Shown piece by piece: positions 42,819-51,882 of a stretch of DNA of 64,000 nucleotides. The stretch's first letter is position 1. Each line of letters opens with the position of its first letter. This stretch comes from Streptomyces albicerus (GTDB lineage Bacteria; Actinomycetota; Actinomycetes; Streptomycetales; Streptomycetaceae), in assembly GCF_008905045.1 (NCBI RefSeq), contig NZ_VWMY01000029.1, positions 1 to 64,000 on the forward strand. Reading direction: 5' to 3'. The position numbers were made by a program, and so were the translations under genes. The notes beneath the pieces were generated by a model that was not told where the DNA came from, searched no databases, and saw only the letters and a list, made by a program, of their open reading frames with translations.

Positions 42819-43634
42819 TCAGCCGATGTGGTAGCTGTCCCCGTACACCTTCCAGTCCAGGGGCGGGTTCAGGTTCAGGTTGCGGTTGTTGAGGAAGACA
42901 CGCTGGGCGGTGTCCACGCGGCTGGTGTCCTCGTGGGCCTCCTCCTGCTTCATCGCCCACACCCGGGCGTCGAGGAAGGCGTGCAGATACGTGACCTCGT
43001 CGCCGCCGTGCGCCGGGGGCCTGGCCCGGCCGAGGGCCCGCCCGCGGATGCTGCCGAAGCTCGTGCGGTCGCCGCCGTCGCCGTGCATGACGATGGCGTC
43101 GTAGTACGCGAACTGGCCGAGCACGCCGATGCCGTCGGCCTTGCCCCGCCGTACCGCGGGTTCGAAGTAGACACGGTCCCGCTCGTCGTTCTGGGCCTGT
43201 CGGAAGACCTGGTCCTGGGCCGCCCGGCGCCAGGCGTCCGGATAGCCGGGATCGAGCCCTTCGTGCGAGTCGGTGCCGTCGACGCGACGCAGCGCGGGCA
43301 GGTACTCGGCCAGTGCGTTGCCGGGCCTGCGCCGCGTGTACAGCTCGACGAGGTCGAGCATGTCGCCCGTGCCGGAGCAGAATCCGATGATCCCGGCGGT
43401 GTAGCCGCGGCCGTCGCGGATGTCCTCGATGTACTTGTACTGCGCCTTCCAGTCCAGCGAGGAGTTCTCCGCGCTGGAGACCAGCTTCATGGCGATCTCC
43501 TTCTTCGCCGGGTCGTCGAGGCCGGCGGGCGCGGCGCTCGCGGACCGGGTGGCGATGACGGGACCTGCCACCAGTGAAGCTCCGATCGCGGCGAGAAGTG
43601 TTCGACGCGAGGAGCGTATGTGGGGGGTGTGCAC
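42819..43634 (-). CDS. secreted GH46 chitosanase
   Basis: 271 residues from GTG 43634, with GGAGG upstream. The signal is twin-arginine (SSRRTLLAAIGASLVAG), so export is probably through Tat. The mature enzyme begins near APAGLDDPAKKEIAMKL. GH46 catalytic residues are visible: the Glu in SSAENSSLDWKAQY and the Asp in EDIRDGRGYTAG, equivalent to Glu22 and Asp40 of the Streptomyces N174 enzyme. It hydrolyses chitosan outside the cell. An odd palindrome typical of chitosanase control lies 40 bases upstream. Confidence 0.94.
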   Translation of the reverse strand: MHTPHIRSSRRTLLAAIGASLVAGPVIATRSASAAPAGLDDPAKKEIAMKLVSSAENSSLDWKAQYKYIEDIRDGRGYTAGIIGFCSGTGDMLDLVELYTRRRPGNALAEYLPALRRVDGTDSHEGLDPGYPDAWRRAAQDQVFRQAQNDERDRVYFEPAVRRGKADGIGVLGQFAYYDAIVMHGDGGDRTSFGSIRGRALGRARPPAHGGDEVTYLHAFLDARVWAMKQEEAHEDTSRVDTAQRVFLNNRNLNLNPPLDWKVYGDSYHIG

Positions 43635-43673
43635 GGGACCTCCAGTGGGGTGGGAGTCGTCGTTCCGTACTGT

Positions 43674-43688
43674 TAGGAAAGTTTCCTA
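43674..43688 (-). promoter_or_regulatory. palindromic operator upstream of the chitosanase
   Basis: TAGGAAA-G-TTTCCTA, a 15-base palindrome about 40 bases before the GTG. It resembles the operator described for the ROK-family chitosan repressor CsnR in streptomycetes (family knowledge). No csnR gene is in this window. Confidence 0.6.
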
Positions 43689-43758
43689 CCAGAGAATGGG
43701 AGCGACGTATACCCGCCAAGGAGGGGTGAGGTGAGAACAGCGGCTGTTGGGGCTTGCT

Positions 43759-43790
43759 GGACCGGCGGACCGGCGGACCGGCGGACCGCT
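43759..43790. repeat. 8-base tandem repeat, four units
   Basis: GGACCGGC repeats three times exactly, plus a fourth unit with two end changes, between the chitosanase promoter and the end of the GH89 gene. No function can be inferred. Confidence 0.6.
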
Positions 43791-43821
43791 GAACAGGTCG
43801 ACCGCTGGACAGGTGGACCGG

Positions 43822-46035
43822 TTACCGGGTCGCGGTCAGCAGCTTTCGTACGCGCACGGCGGCTTCGTACGTGTCACCGGTGGGCCGGGTCGCGAGCTTC
43901 CCGGGCCGGCGCGTCCAGCGGTCCTCCATCGCGAACCAGTCGATGGCGCCTGGCTTTCGCCCTTCCTCCATCGCCGCCCGCAGTTCGTCGAAGTACGTCG
44001 ACCAGCGGAGCCGGTAGAGCCCGCCGACCAGGCCCGCCCACTCGCGGTTGGCGTAGTCGCGCAGTCCCGCGTCCGCGCCCTGCCGGGTGCCCCACACGGT
44101 CAGCAGCGACAGATTGTCGTACGCCAGCCGGTCCCGCTCCGCCTCGTCCGCGCCCCAGGCCCGCGCATCCGCCACCCAACGCCCCAGCAGATGCTGTGAG
44201 TCGGTGGCGAGCAGGGTCTCCAGTACGTCCATCAGGGCGAGCCAGTCGCCGGTCAGCCGGCCGAAGTCGGCGGCGTCCCCCGCGTCGTACGCCTTCTTGA
44301 TGCGGGGGAGTAGGACGCGGCTGCGGTTCGAGACGGCCTGGCGGGCCACGTCGAGGAGGTCGCGACGGTACGCGGAGGAGTTCCGGAGGCTCGTACGCAC
44401 CTCCAGGAGTTCGCCGAGCGCGGGCTCGAACTCTTCTGCGCTGTAACGGAGTTGCTTGGGTGACCACTTGGCGGCCGTCTTCACCGTGAGCGAGGGACGC
44501 GCGCCGAACAGTCCGTCCGCGCCCTCGCTCCACGAGTCGGCGCGCGTCGTGCCGTACGCGGTGCGGCGCAGGATGTCCCAGGCGGCCTCGGCATGCGGAT
44601 CGCGGGCGCCGTAGCGGGAGTGCGCCCAGTCCTTGAACCACTGAAAGAGGTCCAACTCACCCTCTTCCCAAGCCAGTTCGGAGAAGAGGTCGAAGGCGGC
44701 GGGGTTGTTGTCGGCCGCCTCGGGGAGCAGGGCGACTCCGCGCAGGGTGCTGCCCTGCTTGGTGCGCCACTGGTTGAACAGCGCTGCCCAGTCGGGTGTG
44801 TTGGCGCCCAGGGTCGTGTGGCCGCCGAAGTTCCAGATGGAGCCGAAGGCGTACGGGGTGTCGCCCCAGTCGGCCTCGCGGTCGGTGACCTTGGGGAAGC
44901 GGTCGGAGAGGCCGTCGACGACGAGCATGTGGGACTTGTCGACGGCGTCGACGATCGCCCTCGGCGGATTGCGCTGCCAGCCGAGGATGACCCAGATCGC
45001 GTCCGGGTGCGCGGTGAGCAGCGCCTTCTCGACGCCCTTCGCCGCCTCGGCGACCGGGACGTCGCCGGGGTCGCCGCCCTCGTGGAGCAGGTCCATCTTG
45101 TAGAGCGTCGAAGGGCCGCCGAACAGCTCGTCCTGGAAGCGGTAGAAAGCGGCCGCGACGCGTGCGAAGTGCTCGGTGCGCGGGTCCAGCCAGTCGGGGC
45201 GCGGGAGTCCCATCCAGGTGCCCTGCGGGACGGTGCGCGCGCCTTCGTTCCGGTCGGCGAAGCCCGGGGGGACCGTGCCGAAGTAGCCCGGGAACACGGG
45301 CGTCATGCCCAACTCCCGTACCCGGTCGGTGATACGGCGCCCCAGTGCGGCCCGTGCGTCGAGGAGTTGCCGTGACACCGGGTCCGGGAAGGCGGCGAGA
45401 TTCTGCATCAGCCACCACGGCTGGTGGGCGGGCCCCGCGATCCACTGCCGCAGTTCCTCGTCCGAGTATCCGAACGCCCGGAACAGCCGGTGGTAGAGCG
45501 CGTCCGCGCCCGTGTACACCAGCACCTCGTTGTAGCCGTGCAGCGCCAGGACGTCGAGCTCGCGCTCCCAGTACGTCCAGTCGTTGTACGCGCCCGTGTA
45601 GCCGTCGTTCGTGTCGTTGAGGGCGAAGCGGTGCGGGACGGTGGCCTGCCGGGTGACCGTGCCGTCCGGGCCGGGCAACTCCTTTGGGAGGTTGAGCTGT
45701 TCACCTGCCCAGCTGATGTTGGCGTGCGTGACGTGCTTCAAGTACCAGCGGAGGCCGGTGAGTTGGGTGGCCGGGGTGCCGCCTGCGATGGTGATGCGTC
45801 CGGTGTCGCCGGACACCCGGAACGTATCCGCCGCGCCCGTCGTCTCGAACCGCACCTGCCGCCAGTGGCGGGGGAGGAGCCGCCGGGCCGCCCGGGTCGC
45901 CGCCGCCGTTGCCGCCTGGTTCACGGGAGCCTCCTTGGCCGGGGTGTCGTCCGCGGGTGCGGGTGTGTGTGAACAGGCGACGGTACCGACTGAACCGGCG
46001 ACCGCGGTGAGGAACGCGCGACGGGCGAGCGGCAT
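43822..46035 (-). CDS. GH89 alpha-N-acetylglucosaminidase (NAGLU-like), exported lipoprotein
   Basis: 737 residues from ATG 46035. The signal has ARRAFLTAVAGSVGTVACSH, combining a twin-arginine motif with a lipobox-like V-A-C. The N-terminal domain is followed by the (beta/alpha)8 barrel: FALNDTNDGYTGAYNDWTYW, EVLVYTGADALYHRLF, MTPVFPGYFGTVPPGF, MGLPRPDWLDP and WNFGGHTTLGAN are NAGLU-family blocks. A C-terminal helical domain completes the usual architecture. The enzyme removes terminal alpha-linked GlcNAc from glycans. It lies next to the chitosanase on the same strand, so both may serve GlcN/GlcNAc scavenging. Confidence 0.93.
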   Translation of the reverse strand: MPLARRAFLTAVAGSVGTVACSHTPAPADDTPAKEAPVNQAATAAATRAARRLLPRHWRQVRFETTGAADTFRVSGDTGRITIAGGTPATQLTGLRWYLKHVTHANISWAGEQLNLPKELPGPDGTVTRQATVPHRFALNDTNDGYTGAYNDWTYWERELDVLALHGYNEVLVYTGADALYHRLFRAFGYSDEELRQWIAGPAHQPWWLMQNLAAFPDPVSRQLLDARAALGRRITDRVRELGMTPVFPGYFGTVPPGFADRNEGARTVPQGTWMGLPRPDWLDPRTEHFARVAAAFYRFQDELFGGPSTLYKMDLLHEGGDPGDVPVAEAAKGVEKALLTAHPDAIWVILGWQRNPPRAIVDAVDKSHMLVVDGLSDRFPKVTDREADWGDTPYAFGSIWNFGGHTTLGANTPDWAALFNQWRTKQGSTLRGVALLPEAADNNPAAFDLFSELAWEEGELDLFQWFKDWAHSRYGARDPHAEAAWDILRRTAYGTTRADSWSEGADGLFGARPSLTVKTAAKWSPKQLRYSAEEFEPALGELLEVRTSLRNSSAYRRDLLDVARQAVSNRSRVLLPRIKKAYDAGDAADFGRLTGDWLALMDVLETLLATDSQHLLGRWVADARAWGADEAERDRLAYDNLSLLTVWGTRQGADAGLRDYANREWAGLVGGLYRLRWSTYFDELRAAMEEGRKPGAIDWFAMEDRWTRRPGKLATRPTGDTYEAAVRVRKLLTATR

Positions 46036-46184
46036 GGGTGGGTCTCCGGTTTCGCGGGGTGGGGGTGCCGTGGGGAGGGATACCCGCTGCGGGGGGACCG
46101 GAGTGCGGCCGTAGAGCCACAAGGGGGAGAACCTGCCGTGAACGGGCGGCGGGTGGGTGGGTTCAAGGGGTTCCGCCCCCGGCC

Positions 46185-46982
46185 TCAGGCCCGGCTGAGG
46201 GACTGGCAAGGCTGGGCGTTCGGGAGGCGGCCGGTGAAGAAGGACGTGGGCGGGACGCCCATCAGGGTGCGGAAGTCAGAGGTCATGTGGGACTGGTCGT
46301 AGTAGCCGGTGGCAGCCGCGAGCTGGGCCCAGGACGTGGTGGCGGCATGGGTGAGCACATGGCGCACACGCCCGATGCGGGCGTAGTGCTTGGGCGAGAC
46401 ACCGACCCCCTCGGCGAAGAGATTGCGCAACTGCCGCTCGCTGACGGCGAGCCGCCGCGCCAAGTCCTGCACCTGCGAGGGGACATGGTCCGCGCCCGTC
46501 GAGAGCGCCTCCACGGCGGCCCGCAACAGCTCACGCCGCGACCGATCCGTGGCGGCGGACAACCGGTCCGGCAGCACCTCCGCCAGATGACTCACCGCGT
46601 CCTCGGCCTCCAACCACCGCAACTCGTCCGCGAGTCGCCGGGCAGAGGCGTCAGGAAGGTCCCCCAGCCGTACGACCCGGCCCACCAGATCGACCGCCGC
46701 GACACCGAGCAACGGCCGCGCCGTACCCGGCCCGAGCCGCACCTGCACACAGGACACGACCCGCTTGCTCGCGTGGTAAGAGGCCCGGGTGCGAGGCCCG
46801 ACGACGAGCGTGGTGCGGCGACCGTCCGACTCCACCCGGACGACCAACTTCGTTGCGGTGTCCGGCACATGGGTGAACGGCTCACGCGACTCACCGTCGA
46901 CCGACCCGATGCCGATCCCGGCGATCCAGGGTCGCAACGCGTCAGGGGTGGGAAGAGTGCGCTCGGCAAGGACGTTCGTCAC
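46185..46982 (-). CDS. AraC-family transcriptional regulator
   Basis: 265 residues from GTG 46982. The N-terminal 150 residues form a sensor region (PFTHVPDTATKLVVRVESDG and VVSCVQVRLGPGTARPLLGVA). The C-terminal AraC HTH domain contains VQDLARRLAVSERQLRNLFAEGVGVSPKHYARIGRVRH and WAQLAAATGYYDQSHMTSDFRTLMGVPPTSFF. It is divergent from the NmrA-like gene with 96 bases between starts. This arrangement suggests it controls that gene and possibly itself. The stop is 150 bases from the GH89 start on the same strand. Confidence 0.9.
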   Translation of the reverse strand: MTNVLAERTLPTPDALRPWIAGIGIGSVDGESREPFTHVPDTATKLVVRVESDGRRTTLVVGPRTRASYHASKRVVSCVQVRLGPGTARPLLGVAAVDLVGRVVRLGDLPDASARRLADELRWLEAEDAVSHLAEVLPDRLSAATDRSRRELLRAAVEALSTGADHVPSQVQDLARRLAVSERQLRNLFAEGVGVSPKHYARIGRVRHVLTHAATTSWAQLAAATGYYDQSHMTSDFRTLMGVPPTSFFTGRLPNAQPCQSLSRA

Positions 46983-47078
46983 CCGTCCACCGTAAACGCG
47001 CCGGACAGCCGCACGGCCGCCCGAACCGTGCCGGAATTTCCTAGAGACCCCGTCTCCCCGCTGGGCACGGTGGTGCCC

Positions 47079-47951
47079 ATGATCCTGGTAACCGGTGCCA
47101 CGGGCACCATCGGCAGTGAAGTCGTACGACAGCTCGCGCGGCGTGGCGAGAAGGTCCGCGCTCTGACCCGCGATCCGTCGCGGGCCCGGGTGCCTGACGG
47201 GACGGGGGCGGAGGTGGAGGTGGAGGTGGCACGAGGGGACTACCTCGACCCCGCTTCCGTGGACGCCGCGATGTCCGGCGCCGCCGCCGTCTTCCTGGTC
47301 GGCGTCCTGGGTCCGGACGACGCGGACCGCGACCGGGCCCTGGTCGGGCAGGCCCGCGCGGCGGGCGTGCGCCGCATCGTGAAGCTGTCCGCGATCGGCA
47401 CCGGCGACCCCGCCGTCGGCAGGGTCGGCTCCTGGCATCTCCCGGGCGAACAGGCCGTCAGGGAAAGCGAGTTGGAGTGGACGGTCCTACGCCCCTCGTC
47501 CTTCGCCTCGAACACCCTGAGCTGGGCCGAAGCCATCCGCGCGGGCGAGCCCGTACCGAACATGACCGGCGACGGTCTCCAGGGCGTCATCGACCCGCGT
47601 GACGTCTCCGAGGTCGCCGTGGAGGCCCTGCTCTCCGCGCGGCACGCAAGCCACACCTACACGCTGACCGGCCCCGAGGTGCTCAGCGTCCCCGACCAGG
47701 CGGCCGTCCTCGCCGAGGTCCTCGGCCGCCCCGTCGACACCCAGGACCTCACCCCGGAGGAGTCCCGCACCCGGATGACCGAGTGGGGCATGGACGCGGC
47801 GTACGTGGAGGGCGTCATGGCCGGCAGCGCGTACGTACGCATGGGCGGCAACGCCGTCGTCACGGAGGGCGTACGGCAGGTGCTGGGCCGACCGCCGCGT
47901 ACCTACCGGGAGTGGGTCGAGGACCACAAGGCGGCCTTCGGCGAGGTCTGA
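47079..47951 (+). CDS. NmrA-like NAD(P)-binding protein
   Basis: 290 residues from ATG 47079; a GTG two codons earlier is possible. The Rossmann glycine motif is at the very start (MILVTGATGTIGSEVVRQLARRG), followed by VRALTRDPSRARVP. AAVFLVGVLGPDD, RRIVKLSAIGTG and WTVLRPSSFASNT are typical of atypical SDRs of the NmrA/HSCARG group. The SDR catalytic Tyr-x-x-x-Lys is absent, as in that group, so it may sense NADP(H) redox state rather than reduce a substrate. It is divergent from the AraC gene. Confidence 0.9.
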   Translation: MILVTGATGTIGSEVVRQLARRGEKVRALTRDPSRARVPDGTGAEVEVEVARGDYLDPASVDAAMSGAAAVFLVGVLGPDDADRDRALVGQARAAGVRRIVKLSAIGTGDPAVGRVGSWHLPGEQAVRESELEWTVLRPSSFASNTLSWAEAIRAGEPVPNMTGDGLQGVIDPRDVSEVAVEALLSARHASHTYTLTGPEVLSVPDQAAVLAEVLGRPVDTQDLTPEESRTRMTEWGMDAAYVEGVMAGSAYVRMGGNAVVTEGVRQVLGRPPRTYREWVEDHKAAFGEV

Positions 47952-48167
47952 CGGGCGGGGCGGGGGCGGAGGCGGGGCAGGCCGAGCCCCGCTGAGGCCC
48001 AAGTCGGTCTGGTGCGTGGGCAGCAGGACACGTGAGTGGCTGGTCCGGATGCACCAGGGGAAGACGGCAGCGGGGGACGATGCCCCGCGGGGCGCCGGAG
48101 GGAAGTGTGGGAGGCGCGTGAATCTCGCGCATTCCCCTTCCCTGGCGGTGTCTGGAGTGATCAACAG

Positions 48168-49571
48168 GTGGCGACATCCGAAGCTGTGGTTTCCCCGGTG
48201 CGCATCGGGAGACTGTCGATCGGTGCCCTCGGCATCTTGGCACTGGCCCTCGGCACCCTGCAGACAGTGGTGGACCCTGCGCTCCCGCAGCTGCAACGTG
48301 AGCTGGGGGTCAGTTCTGGCGAAGGGGCATTGATCGGCAACGCTTTCCTCGTCACCGGCGCGGTCGTCGCACCCGTCGCAGGCAAACTCGGCGACCGCTA
48401 CGGCGGGAAGCGGGTGCTGATGTGGCTGATGGCCGTGGTCTCGGCCGGTGGTCTGTTGGCCGGCCTGGCGCCGAACCTGCCGGTGTTGTTGCTCGGTCAG
48501 GTATTTCAGGGCGCCATGGTGGGTGCGCTGCCCCTCTCGTTCATCCTGGTGCGCAAACACCTCTCGCCACGAGAGTCACATCTGGCGATCGGGCTGGTCA
48601 TGGGGCTGTTCACGGGCGGCGGCATGGTGGGAACGGTGATTCCCGGGCCGATCTCGGAAAACCTGTCCTGGCATTGGATGTTCGGGATACCGACGATCGC
48701 GATCATCGTGACGACGTTGGTCGTGGCTCGGCTGATGCCGCAGGATCCGCCAGTCCCATCGGACCACAGGATCGACTGGCCCGGCGTGGTTCTACTGAGC
48801 GCCACGTTGCTCACGTTCATGCTCGGGCTCGTGAAGGTGACGGGTTCCGGCATGCCGCCACTTGCGGTCGTTGCCGTCACGGTGCTCGTGGCTGCCCTCG
48901 CGACCGGATGGGTCGCCGTCGAGCGCCGGGCAGCCTCGCCGATGGTCGATCTGCGAATGCTGGCGAAGCCTGCCATGTGGAATGCGTGCGTGCTCACCTT
49001 CATCATCACCATCAGTTCCGGGATGGTGAGCCTCCTGCTCCCGCAGCTGTTCGGGATACCGGGCGACGGGTACGGCTTCGGAGCCAGCACCACCGACATC
49101 GGACTGTTCCTGCTGCCCGGCGCCATCGCCGGGTCGTTAAGCGATTCGGTCGGCGGGATCGCGGCGCGGCGTTTCAATCCGCGTGCCCTGGTCATCGGGG
49201 GCTCCGTCGTCACGGCGGTCACACTGATCGCCCTGGCGTCCCAGCACACCGCGGAATGGCAGCTCGTCCTCGCGAAGGTGCTGACCGGGCTCGCCGCGGG
49301 CATCGCCAGCACGGCGTTGCTTGCCAACAACGCCACCGCCGTCGAGACCGGGGACACCGGCATCGCCACCAGCATGCTCGTGGTGACACGCGTGGTCGGC
49401 GTCGCCCTGGGCGCCCAGATCGGCGCCGCGATCCTCGACGCCGGGGCCGACCCGATGACGGGCCTGCCGACCGAATCGGCCTTCGTCACAGGGTTCGCCG
49501 TCGCCGGCCTCGTCGCCGCATTGTCACTGCTCGTTGTCCGTCTCACAAAGAAAAAAGGAGTCCAGGTATGA
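48168..49571 (+). CDS. MFS drug:proton antiporter (DHA2-like)
   Basis: 467 residues from GTG 48168, with GGAG upstream. About fourteen hydrophobic segments. DHA2 motif C-like and motif A-like elements are present: the loop GKLGDRYGGKRVLMW, a short TLQTVVDPALPQLQRELGVS lead typical of EmrB/QacA pumps, and GLFTGGGMVGTVIPG. It probably expels a hydrophobic or drug-like compound. The stop overlaps the next gene as ATGA. Codon use is less GC-biased than in the genes around it, hinting at separate origin. No TetR/MarR regulator is adjacent. Confidence 0.88.
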   Translation: MATSEAVVSPVRIGRLSIGALGILALALGTLQTVVDPALPQLQRELGVSSGEGALIGNAFLVTGAVVAPVAGKLGDRYGGKRVLMWLMAVVSAGGLLAGLAPNLPVLLLGQVFQGAMVGALPLSFILVRKHLSPRESHLAIGLVMGLFTGGGMVGTVIPGPISENLSWHWMFGIPTIAIIVTTLVVARLMPQDPPVPSDHRIDWPGVVLLSATLLTFMLGLVKVTGSGMPPLAVVAVTVLVAALATGWVAVERRAASPMVDLRMLAKPAMWNACVLTFIITISSGMVSLLLPQLFGIPGDGYGFGASTTDIGLFLLPGAIAGSLSDSVGGIAARRFNPRALVIGGSVVTAVTLIALASQHTAEWQLVLAKVLTGLAAGIASTALLANNATAVETGDTGIATSMLVVTRVVGVALGAQIGAAILDAGADPMTGLPTESAFVTGFAVAGLVAALSLLVVRLTKKKGVQV

Positions 49572-50803
49572 CACCAGGTATGACACCTATCGGTCTGTCG
49601 ATGGACGTGAGTACTACCGCGAAGCGCAATGTTCTGATCTCCGGGGCCAGTATCTCCGGCCCCGCGCTGGCGTACTGGCTGCACCGGTCCGGATTCGCGG
49701 TCACCGTGGTGGAGAAGGCAGGCGCACTGCGCGCCGGTGGTTACCCGATCGACATCCGCGGTACCGCGATAGAGGTGGTCCGGCGGATGGGGATACTGTC
49801 ACAACTGCGGGACGCGCACATCGACTCGCTTCGCTGCACTTTCCTCAACGCCGATGGCAGCAAGTTGGCCTCGGTCACCCCGAGCGCCGTTGCCGGCAGT
49901 GTCGAGGGACAGGATCTCGAGGTGCGTCGTGGGGATCTGGCCACGATCCTCTACGCGATAGTTCGCGACGACGTGGAATTCGTCTTCGACGACTCCATCG
50001 ACACCCTCGACCAATCCGAACAAGGGGTCGACGTTACTTTTCACAGTGGGCAACGGCGCACGTTCGACCTGGTAGTCGGCGCCGACGGTATGCACTCACA
50101 AACCCGGGAGTCCCTGTTCGGCCCCGAAGAACAGTTCCACCGCTACCTCGGCTACTGCTTCGCCATTTTCACCATGCCGAACACCTTCGGGCTCTCCCGC
50201 GAGCTCATGTTGTGGAACACCCCGGGGAAAGCCGCGGCCCTCTACGCCGTCGGGGACAACGACGAGCTTCACGCCTTCCTGAACTTTTACCAACCTGAAC
50301 CGCCGTTCGATGCCCTCCGGAACCGCGACGCCCAGCGGGACCTGGTCGCCACGACCTTCGCAGGCGCGGGATGGGAGGTCCCTGGCATGGTCGACGCCAT
50401 GCGCGACGCGGATGACCTGTTCTTCGACACGGCCGGTCAGATCCGCATGCCCCACTGGTCCAGCGGCCGCGTCGCGCTCGTCGGCGACGCCGCGTACGCA
50501 CCCTCGTTCCTTACCGGACAAGGCTCAAGCCTTGCGCTGGTCGGTGCCTACATGCTTGCCAACGCCCTGGCCACGGACCGGGACCACACTGCGGCCTTCG
50601 CCGCCTACGAACGCGAGGTTCGCGAGTTCGTAGCCATGAATCAGGCACTGGTCGACACCGGTGCGGCCACGCTCTTCCCCACCACGGTGCGGGCCCTGGA
50701 GCAACGCAACTCCATGCTGCGTGACCTCGTCACCATGCCCTCCGCGACAGCACGACCGGCGCATTCAGCCCTTAGGCTGCCCGAGTTCGCCCCGATGCCG
50801 TGA
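49568..50803 (+). CDS. FAD-dependent aromatic-type monooxygenase
   Basis: 411 residues from ATG 49568, with AAAGGAG seven bases upstream; later in-frame Mets exist because ATGACACC is duplicated. The FAD-binding N-terminus is NVLISGASISGPALAYWLHR, a conserved GxGxxG variant. The D-G motif region is FDLVVGADGMHSQTRESLFG, and the second FAD site is RVALVGDAAYAPSFLTGQGSSLAL. This resembles the TetX/Rox-like and PHBH-type monooxygenases that inactivate or tailor polyketides. Coupling to an efflux pump suggests a resistance or detoxification pair. The substrate is unknown. Confidence 0.88.
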   Translation: MTPGMTPIGLSMDVSTTAKRNVLISGASISGPALAYWLHRSGFAVTVVEKAGALRAGGYPIDIRGTAIEVVRRMGILSQLRDAHIDSLRCTFLNADGSKLASVTPSAVAGSVEGQDLEVRRGDLATILYAIVRDDVEFVFDDSIDTLDQSEQGVDVTFHSGQRRTFDLVVGADGMHSQTRESLFGPEEQFHRYLGYCFAIFTMPNTFGLSRELMLWNTPGKAAALYAVGDNDELHAFLNFYQPEPPFDALRNRDAQRDLVATTFAGAGWEVPGMVDAMRDADDLFFDTAGQIRMPHWSSGRVALVGDAAYAPSFLTGQGSSLALVGAYMLANALATDRDHTAAFAAYEREVREFVAMNQALVDTGAATLFPTTVRALEQRNSMLRDLVTMPSATARPAHSALRLPEFAPMP

Positions 50804-50836
50804 CCTGATCCCTCAGGCTGGGTCACCGATGGGTTC

Positions 50837-51757
50837 TCAGAGCGGTTCGACGGTGTAGCGGATGCCGGTGAGTTGTTCGGACTGCTCCCACAGCCGGGCG
50901 GCGAGTGTGGTGTCGCGGGAGGTGCGGCTGGAGCGGACCAGAGTCGGGTGGCCGTTGCGCTGCAGGAAGCCGTCCGGCCCGATGCACGCGCCGCCCTGGA
51001 CGCCGGGCGCGGTCGCCGCGTACAGCAGTGACAGCGCGCCCATCTCGGGGCTCTGAGCGGGCCCGCCGGCCAGGAACTTGCCCTGCAGTGAGGTGTCCCG
51101 GCGCTGCCCCTCGGTGGCGGCGACGCCGGGGTGCGCCGCCACCGACAGGGTGTGCCGACCCGCCCCGGACAGCCGGCGCTGGAGCTCGTAGGCGAACAGC
51201 AGGTTGGCCAGCTTGGACTGCGCGTAGGCCAGCCACCGTTGGTAGCGGCGGCGCTCCCAGTTCAGGTCGTCGCGGATGCGGCCGAGCCGGTGCAGGCCGC
51301 TGGAGACGGTGACGACGCGGTCGCGCACGCGGTTGATCAGCAGGCCGGTCAGCGCGAACGGCCCGAGGTGGTTGGTACCGATGTGCCGCTCGAAACCGTC
51401 CGCCGTCGTGCCCTTCGGCATCCCCATGACTCCCGCGTTGTTGATCAGCACGTCGACCTCGCCGTCGAGGCCCTCGGCGAAAGCCCGCACCGACGCCAGA
51501 TCGGCCAGGTCGAGTTGGCGCACCTCGGTGCCTGCGGTGCCTGCGGTGTCTGCGCTGCCTGCGGTGTCTGCGATGGCTGAGTCGATCGCGTCAGCCACCG
51601 CCCGCGCTGCGTCCACGTTGCGGCACGCCATGATCACCTTCGCGCCGGCCTCGGCCAGCACGCGGGTCGCCTCCGCGCCGAGTCCGCTGTTCGCGCCGGT
51701 GACGATCACCGTGCGCCCGCGCTGGTCGGGGATGTCTGCCGCCGTCCACCTGGTCAT
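50837..51757 (-). CDS. short-chain dehydrogenase/reductase (retinol-dehydrogenase-like)
   Basis: 306 residues. The glycine motif is VIVTGANSGLGAEATRVLA. The active site is Ser152/153 (VVTVSSGLHR), Tyr178 and Lys182 (YAQSKLANLLFAYEL), and LINNAGVMGMP is the structural NNAG motif. It resembles the RDH/WWOX-like SDRs common in Streptomyces, substrate unknown. Residues about 63-77 (ADTAGSADTAGTAGT) come from a short in-frame tandem repeat at the DNA level (51525-51572), an insertion in a surface loop. It is convergent with the FAD monooxygenase. Confidence 0.9.
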   Translation of the reverse strand: MTRWTAADIPDQRGRTVIVTGANSGLGAEATRVLAEAGAKVIMACRNVDAARAVADAIDSAIADTAGSADTAGTAGTEVRQLDLADLASVRAFAEGLDGEVDVLINNAGVMGMPKGTTADGFERHIGTNHLGPFALTGLLINRVRDRVVTVSSGLHRLGRIRDDLNWERRRYQRWLAYAQSKLANLLFAYELQRRLSGAGRHTLSVAAHPGVAATEGQRRDTSLQGKFLAGGPAQSPEMGALSLLYAATAPGVQGGACIGPDGFLQRNGHPTLVRSSRTSRDTTLAARLWEQSEQLTGIRYTVEPL

Positions 51758-51882
51758 GTCGCGACTCCTTCGCCGTACGCCGGCGCCCGCACGCCTCGCG
51801 GCTCGGGGCGAACCCGACGCTACCGGGATTCATTCGCAGTGCATCGGACTTCAGCCCGGTAGTGAAGCGAATCTGATGGCTG

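Noticed and set aside
42819..46035. Chitosanase and GH89 genes as one operon
   Set aside because: The GH89 gene lies upstream on the minus strand but the 187-base gap holds a separate chitosanase operator and a tandem repeat, so independent transcription is more likely.
47079..47951. Classical SDR dehydrogenase activity for the NmrA-like protein
   Set aside because: No Tyr-x-x-x-Lys active site is present; only the N-terminal dinucleotide-binding motif is clear.
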